From assembly GCA_009746045.1 (NCBI GenBank), contig RPFO01000276.1, positions 3,893,771 to 3,957,770 of the forward strand: 64,000 bases of DNA. The letters are read 5' to 3'. Position 1 is the first letter of the stretch, and each line of letters starts with the position of its first letter. This document shows, one piece after another, positions 24,929-33,915 of this stretch. Under the pieces are notes generated by a model. The model had not been told where the DNA came from and did no database searches. It saw nothing but the letters and a program-made list of their open reading frames with translations. The stretch comes from Mesostigma viride (Eukaryota; Streptophyta; Mesostigmatophyceae; Mesostigmatales; Mesostigmataceae). The translations under genes were made by a program, and so were the position numbers.

Positions 24929-25888
24929 TGGGTGTCACAACCGATGTCACAAGGTGTGCAGCAGGTATTTCCTTTCAATCCCCGAGGAAATTATCAACCA
25001 TTCATCGGCCATTCTGGTCAGGATAGCTAAGAATGGCTAGCGAATAAAAAGGCAGTATCGAGGCTGGAAATTTTAGTGTATGCTCCTAGGGTCATATATT
25101 ACTTGCCGTTATTTTTTTTCGCCACAAATTCTGCGGAGTCCTTCCATTTTGGCGTCATTCACAGGTGGGTGCCTGTTTTGTCGCCGATTTTCTCTCGACC
25201 CCACCTACCTGCAGCAAAAAATTTTCCCGATGAAAGTCGCCCTAACATCTGGTTTTTGACACTAACCGACGCATTTTTTAGTTTTTAAGGCCTTGACCGA
25301 AGCACTTTTTTCATTACCGGCTCAGTTTGCTTTAACCGAGCTGGCGCGATTTTTAATCCAATTTCTAGGCTGGGCCAGGCGTCGCAGACCCGTAATCCGT
25401 TTTTAAGTGCTTTTGTGCCCGATATCGTGTCTTTTGCAGGCGTTCTTGGCATCAAAGACGCCGTGGCGTCAGGGGCTAAAACGGACCTCCGCACGTTCGT
25501 TAACTGCGGCGAGCATGTCAATGCCGCCAGCAATTTTTGCTGCCGCGTCTGTGAAACGATTGCGATGCAAGACCGTTGTCGACGTGACGGAGTGGTATGT
25601 GCACATTCAGGTGCGAATTTCTTCGCTGTTGAAACCCCGGCCGGTAGCAGACAAGTATTTCACCGTATCCCCTTTCCCCGAGTCTCTCTTTTCCGTCATG
25701 TTTTCATCTTACGGAAAGCGCGTATAAAGCATCAGTGAGCGACAGTATGATGGCGAGCCGTTTGCTCGCATCAGGGCTGTGCGGCTTATTCTAGAGAGAA
25801 GCGACATCAAGCAGATTTTGCAGCCGGATGTGAGGGAGGGGCCCTGCTGGGGTGGGAATAAACTGCTGTGAGTGACCGATCCACTCCC

Positions 25889-26232
25889 TTCCTCCCTCCC
25901 TCCCTCCCTCCCTCCCTCCCTCCCTCCCTCCCTCCCTCCCTCCCTCCCTCCCTCCCTCCCTCCCTCCCTCCCTCCCTCCCTCCCTCCCTCCCTCCCTCCC
26001 TCCCTCCCTCCCTCCCTCCCTCCCTCCCTCCCTCCCTCCCTCCCTCCCTCCCTCCTCCCTCCCTCCCTCCTCCCTCCCTCCTCCCTCCCTCCCTCCCTCC
26101 CTCCCTCCCTCCCTCCCTCCCTCCCTCCCTCCCTCCCTCCCTCCCTCCCCCTCCCTCCCTCCCTCCTCCCTCCCTCCCTCCCTCCCTCCCTCCCTCCCTC
26201 CCTCCCTCCCTCCCTCCCTCCCTTCCTCCCTC
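25889..26232. repeat. (CCCT)n microsatellite
   Basis: About 85 CCCT/CTCC units with a few slips (CCTCC, CCCCCT). Confidence 0.97.
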
Positions 26233-26282
26233 GTGAACTCACTCGTGGACTCACTCACTCGTGGACTCACTCCCTCACTCAC

Positions 26283-26573
26283 TCACCCACCCACCCACCC
26301 ACCCACCCACCCACCCACCCACCCACCCACCCACCCACCCACCCACCCACCCACCCACCCACCCACCCACCCACCCACCCACCCACCCACCCACCCACCC
26401 ACCCACACCCACCCACCCACCCACCCACCCACCCTCCCTCCCCCCCCCCCACCCACCCACCCACCCACCCACCCACCCACCCACCCACCCACCCACCCAC
26501 CCACCCACCCACCCACCCACCCACCCACCCACCCACCCACCCACCCACCCACCCACCACCCACCCACCACTCA
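26283..26573. repeat. (CCCA)n microsatellite
   Basis: About 70 CCCA/ACCC units with one interruption by CCCTCCCTCC and a C run near 26432-26450. Confidence 0.97.
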
Positions 26574-26597
26574 CTCACTCACTCACTCACTCACTCA

Positions 26598-26633
<36 letters not shown>

Positions 26634-26882
26634 CTCACGCACTCACGCACTCACGCACTCACGCACTCACGCACTCACGCACTCACTCACTCACTCACTC
26701 ACTCACTCACTCACTCACTCACTCACTCACTCACTCACTCACTCACTCACTCACTCACTCACTCACTCACTCACTCACTCACTCACTCACTCACTCACTC
26801 ACTCACTCACTCACTCACTCACTCACTCACTCACTCACTCACTCACTCACTCACTCACTCACTCACTCACTCACTCACTCAC
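26574..26882. repeat. (CTCA)n microsatellite with CGCA interspersions
   Basis: Begins with CTCA units, passes through a (CGCA)n and alternating CGCA/CTCA block (about 26598-26685), then about 50 perfect CTCA units. Confidence 0.97.
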
Positions 26883-27489
26883 TTAGTAACTTGCACATGC
26901 ACCACATGCGCAAGGAGGACACCAAGAGCTTCACCAACCACCGTCGAAAGCTTGGCTGTGATGCCAAGGGCAAGGGTGTGGGGGTGTCCATGTTGACACA
27001 GTGCATGAAGGCTGACAAGGTCAGGCAGAGATTGTGCAGGGAGGTGCCACTACCTCCTAGCTAGCGATACCGAGATGAGGGTGCGCAAACGCATCAGCGC
27101 CATGCCGCGTGTTGAGTAATTTGCAACTACATTACTTGGCATGCTGTGGGTGCACGTGTAAAATGACCTTTCTAGCCATGCATGCGACAGCTGCCAATAT
27201 TATGTTCAGCAAGCTCCTCCGTATAATAGAAATTGCGTGAGCATCCACATGGCCACATGTGCATATTGTCAGCTGTGTCTATATCAATGAACTTTTATGT
27301 ATGTCTCCTGGACGGGTTGTCTTACATCACTCGTGAATGGTTTCCATGTTTTAGTGAGTCATCTTATTTGAGTTGACCAGATTGTCTCCTTGATATTCCA
27401 CACTGGCAGTTTCGCATCCATGGGTAAGAATTTGTAATGGAAACTGGCAGGTATGGCATTGATAACTCTACCAAATAGAACATGATGGG

Positions 27490-27990
27490 CCTGAATTTTT
27501 GTGGAATGTCTAAAATCATGATGGCTAAGATGCATGCAAGTTTCCAGCCTCAACAGAGCACATCTTGTACGGAAACTGCACTGAAATGTGATGAAAAATA
27601 CGAAAAACGTGCATTTTTGGTAACATTTGTGAGCAAACTGACATCAAATACCCTCTGATGGTTCTGAATTTTTGTGGAATGTCTAAAATAATGATGGCAA
27701 AGATGCATGCAAGTTTCCAGCCTGAACTGAGCACATCTTGTATGGAAACTGCCATGGAATGTGATGAAAAATACGAAAAACGTGCATTTTTGGTAACATT
27801 TGTGAGCAAACTGACATCAAATACCCTATGATGGACCTGAATTTTTGTGGGATGTCTAGAATAATGATGTTTAAGATGCCTACAAGTTTCCAGCCTCAAC
27901 CGAGCACAGCTTGTATGGAAACTGCAATGAAATGTGATGAAAAATACAAAAAACGCACATTTTTGCTAGCATTTGGTGGCATTTTGTTAC
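27490..27990. repeat. 172-bp tandem repeat, about three copies
   Basis: GAATTTTTGTGGAATGTCTA and the following AGATGCATGCAAGTTTCCAG recur near 27494, 27666 and 27838, an exact 172-bp period. The last copy is diverged and truncated. Non-coding. Confidence 0.92.
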
Positions 27991-28090
27991 CAAATGCGGT
28001 TGGATGACCATCAGATCTTGTGTACAGTCATTAGTCATGAGTATCAACTTACTTGCAAACAGCCAGGTCAAGAACTCTTTATTTGCATAT

Positions 28091-28232
28091 TAGAATGTAT
28101 TTTTGATCAGGCACTCCGCAAAGGTGAAAACCATTTGCGTTCAGTACCGGGCCGCGGAAAACGCGGAAAAACGCGATCTGCAAATGAATCCGACCGGAAT
28201 CGAACTGGGGACCTCTCGAATAGAATGTATTT
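28091..28232 (-). mobile_element. 5'-truncated tRNA-Pro-related SINE with 12-bp target duplication
   Basis: TAGAATGTATTT occurs at 28091-28102 and 28221-28232. The 118-bp insert matches the tRNA-like half and 3' end of the element at 56085-56774. On the minus strand it starts in CGAGAGGTCCCCAGTTCGAT (the T-arm side of a tRNA-Pro-like sequence) and ends GGAGTGCCTGATCAA. It is nested in the 7.2-kb element. Confidence 0.85.
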
Positions 28233-28361
28233 GTTTATATTAAAATCTGGAAAACTGCTAAAAATAGAAATGCCAAAAATAGGTCAGCTGAGGTCCGGTA
28301 AGTCCGGAAAGTTGCAATCCTTCTACTGGTGTCCTGAACATGCTACCTACCAAGATCTAGC

Positions 28362-29352
28362 ATGTTTCGACAATATTTGCATCGTACAGGAGTTATAAGG
28401 CTGTTTTTTGGCACTTTCAGACCGTTGTGTGCGGAGCATGACGATGGAACGGGCGTAGCACGGCCAACGGGGGAGGAGACTGAGAGCGCAGTTGATGCGG
28501 GGACACCCGTAGGTGATGAAGGGCGGGGGAATAAGAAATCGCACGTGTACGTCAAGGTTAAGGCCCTGACCGAGAGGGTCAATGCTTTGGAGAACCAACG
28601 AAGAATGCCATCCACCCCAGCAAGTGCTGCACCCAGCTCCAGCACTGGCGTTGGCACGGAGCTTCGCCGGCCCGCTCCGCCTGCCGCGTTGGGGCAACGC
28701 GAAAGCTTCAGCGCGGCCCATGGCCAAGTGACAGGACTGCAACCAGCACACCGTCAACAAGAGCCACGCGCGCGCGCAGTCGCAATGGATGGGCCGAGGC
28801 AGCTGGATCGGGAGGGGGAACCGTACGGCGAGCACGGTGTGTACGCGCCGTACGACCAAGGAATGCATGCCCAGCCTACTGCCGCTGGCAGGCAAGCGGC
28901 CAATGCTTATGTATACCATGCCGGCATGTACGATCCACAGCCTGGCGAAGGGTCGGCAGCTGATCCACATCAGCCTTGAGGTCGCGGCACATTGCAACAA
29001 ACCACCTACGTTGAGAACCCTGAGCCCGTGCAGCATTACAATGACGGCACTTACCGTTATGCCGCAGCCCCCCCTCTAAGGAGATCTCCAAGGAAGACAA
29101 AGCCGAGGCCCCAAATCCCCAAGGCCGCCGGGGAGCAAGACTGGCAACATCATGATGAGGGAGGAGGTTATGCAGCCAGGGATTCTCATTTCATGGGTCA
29201 TAGCAATTTTGATGAGCAAGGGACGTGGGCCTACAACGCCCACGTCCGGGCGGCCCCACAACCTGGCACATGCCCAGGCTCCACCGCGGAAAAGGCCACC
29301 CTACTCGCAAGATGTAGACGAGTCGGGGCAACACGATTATTATGGTTCATAT
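28362..29352 (+). pseudogene. degenerate open frame in the 7.2-kb element
   Basis: A 205-codon frame (28362-28979) is followed after one TGA by more of the same frame (28992 on). A shift near 29260 moves to the frame ending PYSQDVDESGQHDYYGSY at about 29350. Composition is consistent across the breaks: polar, Gly/Pro/Gln-rich, with a coiled-coil-like KVKALTERVNALENQRR near the start. TTTTTTGGCACTTTCAG just before the cysteine-containing start looks like a splice acceptor. Family not recognised. It is probably the C-terminal, disordered part of an element protein. Confidence 0.4.
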
Positions 29353-29686
29353 TAGATTGGGCATGTATGGTTTTGATACGGCATTTGCTTGGCACCAGAT
29401 TCTGCATTAAAGAAAGCTGTATGCAAATCATTGTCAGGTAAGTTTAAGCTAATATACATTATTTTATCTTGCATTTGATATTAAAGAGGCAGAGAGACAC
29501 AGTTGGCAGATGCAAGTTTGCTAGGCCATGTAATAGGGATTATTGGTCATCCATCATATTCATAAATTTTCTTTTATTTATACATGGTTGCATAATACAT
29601 TAATGTTGCGTTAATACTTTGTGGCACTAAACAACAAAATCATGAAATGCTAGTGCTATCGTGTCATATTGTCACTATCATGCTGT

Positions 29687-30535
29687 CACGGTGTCACAAT
29701 GTCACGATGTCACGGTGTCACAATGTCACCTCATGTTAATCAGTGCTTCTGGGCAATGTAATATCATTGTTGCAACCCCATGGGCGCCACATTACCTTGT
29801 GACACCATACAAAATCGTAAAATACTAGCGTTATGGTGCCATCGTGTCACGGTGTCACGGTGTCACGGTGTCACGGTGTCACGGTGTCACAATGTCACCT
29901 CATGTTAATCAGTGCTTCTGGGCAATGTAATATCATTGTTGCAACCCCATGGGCGCCACATTACCTTGTGACACCATACAAAATCGTAAAATACTAGCGT
30001 TATGGTGCCATCGTGTCACGGTGTCACGGTGTCACGGTGTCACGGTGTCACAATGTCACCTCATGTTAATCAGTGCTTCTGGGCAATGTAATATCATTGT
30101 TGCAACCCCATGGGCGCCACATTACCTTGTGACACCATACAAAATCGTAAAATACTAGCGTTATGTACGTGCCATCGTGTCACGGTGTCACGGTGTCACG
30201 GTGTCACGGTGTCACGGTGTCACAATGTCACCTCATGTTAATCAGTGCTTCTGGGCAATGTAATATCATTGTTGCAACCCCATGGGCGCCACATTACCTT
30301 GTGACACCATACAAAATCGTAAAATACTAGCGTTATGGTGCCATCGTGTCACGGTGTCACAATGTCACCTCATGTTAATCAGTGCTTCTGGGCAATGTAA
30401 TATCATTGTTGCAACCCCATGGGCGCCACATTACCTTGTGACACCATACAAAATCGTAAAATACTAGCGTTATGGTGTCACGGTGTCACGGTGTCACGGT
30501 GTCACGGTGTCACGGTGTCACGGTGTCACAACATG
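29687..30535. repeat. right subterminal array: about 140-170 bp tandem units with GTGTCACG blocks
   Basis: The block starting TCACCTCATGTTAATCAGTG and running through CAATGTAATATCATTGTTGC and ATGGGCGCCACATTACC occurs five times (near 29724, 29895, 30056, 30227, 30366). The blocks are separated by variable numbers of GTGTCACG. Period differences of 171, 161, 171 and 139 bp come only from the 8-bp word count. The array ends 110 bp before the right inverted repeat. Confidence 0.93.
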
Positions 30536-30644
30536 TTGGGACAATAACCTACATGCTTTGGACTTACGAGAGGCCCTAAATAACAAAGTTTGAAAAATCT
30601 CAATTTGTAGTAGTGTTCTAGTACAAATCCAGACGAGCTTAGGG

Positions 30645-31145
30645 TTTCGGTGGCGCGGCCCTTGGCTCTTAGCCACGTGGCTGGGGCCTCCCTCACGGCA
30701 GGTTACACGGCGGACCGGGCGGAGCGGGCCAAGCTCCTGGCCTACGGCGACGTCGGGCACCATCGTGTGGTGCCCTTTGTCCTGGAGGAGTTTGGGGCCA
30801 TGGGGCCCCTGACCTCCGCCTTCTTCAAGGAGTGTTGCCGGCTCCGGGAGGACCGGCTGGACCTGGAGGGCCAGCGGGCCCCATGGTCGGCGCGGACCTG
30901 GACGTCATATTGGCGTCAGCGCCTGTCGGTGGCGCTGACTCGGGCCATGGCTGACATCATGCTCCGCCGTACGCGGGCTGATTTTGCGGTGCAGCAGGGC
31001 TATTAGGTTCCTCCCGTTAGGCGTTTCCATTGGTCTTATCGTAGTATAGAGCTTTGACATGGCTCTGTATATAGGTTTATAGCTGGGCGTTTGCTTTGGT
31101 TTGAGTGATTTCACTCTGCTGTAAGTAATTATATTTTTAATATAT
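30645..31145 (+). mobile_element. non-LTR retrotransposon copy B, right part
   Basis: Resumes exactly where 23423 stopped (TTTCGGTGGCGCGGCC, endonuclease VSVARP) and encodes the last about 118 residues to a TAG near 31004. The same 3' untranslated region as copy A follows, ending TTTTTAATATATA. ATATATACCGCCTC follows it and also precedes the left part, consistent with a 13-14 bp target duplication. Confidence 0.88.
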
Positions 31146-31350
31146 ACCGCCTCGACCTCGAGGGTCAGACCGCCCCGTGGTCTGCCCGCACGTGGTTCTC
31201 GTATTGGCGGCAGCGCCTGTCACTCGCCCTCACTCGCACCGTGGCTGATGCATGTGTTATTCCGCCGCACCCGGGCCGACTTTGTCGCAACCCATGCGGT
31301 CTATTTCCCTCCCCGCGGCCTGCATGTTGGGCTGGAATACAGGAGGGTCC
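31146..31350 (+). pseudogene. remnant of a related RT-endonuclease C-terminus (copy C)
   Basis: Translates as RLDLEGQTAPWSARTWFSYW, then RQRLSLALTRTVADA. After a one-base shift near 31250 it continues FRRTRADFVATHAVYFPP and ends at a TGA near 31350. It aligns with the end of copies A and B but differs at many positions and has a longer tail, so it is an older relative. Copy B appears to be inserted in it. Confidence 0.65.
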
Positions 31351-31927
31351 CGCCCCTCTGAACCGCGCTTTCGGCCCAAACCTTTCCGATGATCACGACT
31401 GGACCAACAAGTCCCCGGACGATGCTATGCACTGCATCTTCTTCGGGGACTACGCCTCGATATACGACCTGTGCCTCCATCTCTACGACCAAGATCGCCT
31501 CCTCTGCGGCAACGGCAGCCGCTGGACAAACCACAGCATGCTGTTCGGCTGCCCCCGCCCCCAGCTCCAGCACGCCATCCTCAACTCCCTCCTCCAGCGC
31601 TCTGACGGCGAGATCTGGGCCCCATCCATCTCCGCCCCCGCCCTCCGTTCCATCCTCGCGGAAGCCTTCCAGCAGCACGTGACCCCCCTTGCTGCCGACG
31701 TCGCAGCAATGGGTGGCGCGCTGGCTGCTGAACTTCCTCGCCTTTCCACCGCCGCCGCCTCCACCTCCACTGCCATTTCCGCCTTCACTGCCGACATCAA
31801 AGCCCAGCTCATCGACCTCGACCAACGCCTTCAAGCCACCAGGCGGGTTGAACCTGAGACAGCATGGTGGTGCCGGTGCCCTGGTGCCCCTAGAGCAAGG
31901 GTAGCTTACATTCCCACCCTTGCATGA
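31351..31927 (+). pseudogene. retroelement ORF1-like fragment
   Basis: The open frame includes DDHDWTNKSPDDAMHCIFFG, YDLCLHLYDQDRLLCGNGSR and ILAEAFQQHVTPLAADVAAM, then a Ser/Thr/Ala-rich linker and IKAQLIDLDQRLQ. A related copy with a frameshift is on the minus strand at 53198-53898 (EEAFEQHLTPLAAD, LLDIDQRLKDN). It is followed by 3' ends of the hairpin family. I infer an ORF1/gag-like protein, but no domain is recognised. Confidence 0.5.
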
Positions 31928-32180
31928 AGTAGCCTAGGATGTATTAAAAGCCATACGCCCCTTCTCAGGGATATGTGCTACATTGACTCCCCACGGAGTG
32001 ATGTTCCTAATTAATTAATTAATTAATTAATTAATTAATGTATTAAAAGCCATATGCCCCATTCTCAGGGATATGTGCTACAGATACTCCCAACGGAGTT
32101 ATGTTCCTAATTAATTATTTAATCAATACTCCCAACGGTGATATACCATTAATTAACTAGTTGATTAATTAATTGAAATC
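31928..32180 (+). mobile_element. two retroelement 3' ends with hairpin and TTAA-type tails
   Basis: TATTAAAAGCCATA, then CTCAGGGATATGTGCTACA, then a CTCC-loop-GGAG hairpin (about 31983-31999 and 32085-32099), then ATGTTCCTAATTAATTAA. This order occurs twice in tandem, followed by a third decayed hairpin near 32130. The same order ends the elements at 54150, 55280 and 57060. Confidence 0.75.
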
Positions 32181-33069
32181 AGTTAATAAATGAGCATCCA
32201 GGCGCTGCACTGTATACGTCAACTTTGTTGCCGCCATTATTGTAGAAGACAGCTCGAATGAGGATCACATGCCCACACGCGTGCCGCTAGGTTTAGGGCA
32301 TGGTACAGATCGACCAAATTTTGTCTATATAACTTTAGTGTTACTGTTATAACGAGAATATCATGGTATTCCTTGAAACGCCCCCAAGCATGACACACAG
32401 TACTTCTAAGCATGCAGTGGCAAGTGGGTGGCCTTCCCACGTTGGTGTGCACCGAATCCCCTATGCTTACACAATTGCCACCATATTTGCTGAGTTGGCT
32501 GGCCGGCATGGTATAGTGCTGCCAGCGGTGCCCCCAAAATGCCCCCCAAATGCCAGGGCCCAGTACCCTACCGCTTAGGCCTTCTTGACCAGCACCGGAA
32601 GTCTGGCACAGCTGCATCCCTTTCATTCCCAGCAAATGCTTGAAAAGGGCGTTTTGGGCTGGAACAGTGTTGTGGGTTGCAAAATCATGGCCGTGCGAGT
32701 GCCTTCCCTGACTCAGCTTTCGCACTGCCATGCGTCCAGGAATAGTTGTCTCACTTGATTCAAACCCTTGCGAGAGGTGGCACTTCCTTTGTCGTAAATG
32801 AAAGGCAGTAAGACACCCATGAGTAGCGAAGAGAAAGGTTAGCCCCTGGGCCCTGTCCCACTGGGTACATAAACCACACGGGCCACAGCCAGCTGCCTGG
32901 GATAGGGCAGCTTGCTTCAAACAAGGAAAAAAAAATGCTTGGGTGTGGCACTTACAAAAGCCCTCGTGGCACAGCCTGGCCACGTGCCATCTCAGCGAAG
33001 CAACAACCTCGCCACCGTAGCCCAGTAGCCCTCAAACGGGACAGGCATCTTAGGCAGAGCCCCTTAGAA
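32181..33069. other. no gene recognised
   Basis: A 248-codon minus-strand frame (32237-32983) spans much of this but has no domain, no conserved pattern and cysteine/histidine-rich random composition. TGCGTCCAGGAATAGTTGTC near 32730 is a motif that recurs at 23976. Confidence 0.5.
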
Positions 33070-33335
33070 CCCTGCCATTCGTAGGGTGACCCGCCCTTTG
33101 GAACCCCCCCGTTCGTAGGGTGATCTGCCCTTTCGAACCCCCCCATTCATAGGGTGACCCGCCCTTTGGAACCCCCCCATTCGTAGGGTGACCCGCCCTT
33201 TGGAACCCCCCCATTCATAGGGTGACCCGCCCTTTGGACCCCCCCCATTCGTAGGGTGACCCGCCCTTTGGACCCCCCCCGTTCATAGGGTGACCCGCCC
33301 TTTGGAACCCCCCCATTCATAGGATGACCCGTACA
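33070..33335. repeat. minisatellite of about 35 bp, 7-8 copies
   Basis: Tandem copies of CATAGGGTGACCCGCCCTTT followed by GGAACCCCCCCATT, with small variations. It lies just downstream of the GT29 gene. Confidence 0.93.
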
Positions 33336-33915
33336 GCATGCACAGGCGGCCATAGCCATCATGGCCCACCAGCTTCATGGAAACAATCCACAGCGGGAGA
33401 CACACCGTTTGCTTTTCGAGGCCAAGTCAGCCCACTGTCCGCGCACCAAAACTGTCTCCCCCTCGGTACAATCCCCCGGTCCAACACACAGCCCCCTGGT
33501 TCCAACGTGGCCGCGACTACCCTAGTACCGGGGCGTGCGGACGACCATCGCATTTGCGCCATGCACCCAAACGTACGCCCGCCTGCTCCCATCACATGCA
33601 CGCATTCTGGTGGCGACGAACAAAAATTCCCGCCACATGGGCCCACCCTCCGGGATGCCAGCACAATGCATGGAGGGACCAAGGGCTGCTGAGGTTCCCC
33701 CTGCAGCCGTGGGCGCACCCTGCTTGCGGCCACCACCCCTCCGAGCTGCCCCTTGCGGCCAGCTCCACCAAGGCAATCCCTTCCTCATTTGGTAGTTGGT
33801 GGACGTAGGGTACCAATGTCTTGCCATCTTTTGGGTGGCACCCCTTGCACCACCTCTAGCTCTATCCGTAGAGGCCGCAAGCCCCTCCTGTACCCTTTGC
33901 CCCTCTACCGCCGCA

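Larger units (their letters stand above)
25735..27064 (+). pseudogene. coding-like segments split by simple repeats
   Basis: Two stretches look protein-coding. About 25745-25870 reads YDGEPFARIRAVRLILERSD and on to ILQPDVREGPCWGG, followed by a GTGAGT donor-like site. From about 26884, after TTAG, a frame reads NLHMHHMRKEDTKSFTNHRR and continues 40 residues to a stop at 27062-27064. The kilobase between them is all tetranucleotide repeat and would be the intron. I do not recognise the protein, and the exon pairing is inference. Confidence 0.3.
23424..30644. mobile_element. 7221-bp DNA element with 32-bp terminal inverted repeats
   Basis: A 32-bp sequence beginning CCCTAAGCTCGTCTGG at 23424-23455 recurs inverted and perfect at 30613-30644. 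The element interrupts retrotransposon copy B inside a codon run whose intact form is known from copy A (GACGTTTCGGTGG). The empty site shows a target duplication of TTT (with ends CCCTAAG) or, equally well, GTTTC (with ends CCTAAG). Both ends carry GTGACACC arrays in inverted orientation, like the subterminal repeats of cut-and-paste transposons. The superfamily is not assigned and no DDE transposase was recognised, so it may be non-autonomous. It carries repeats, a SINE fragment and three coding-like remnants listed separately. Confidence 0.85.

Noticed and set aside
25872..26996. 374-codon frame rich in Ser-Leu-Pro and Thr-His-Pro
   Set aside because: Translated tetranucleotide repeats; frames of similar length exist in the other registers.
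29687..30535. CRISPR-like array
   Set aside because: The long blocks, not spacers, are identical, and the short words vary in number. This is a tandem repeat in a eukaryotic element.
32237..32983. 248-codon minus-strand frame
   Set aside because: No domain, no splice partners, and composition like random reading of non-coding DNA.
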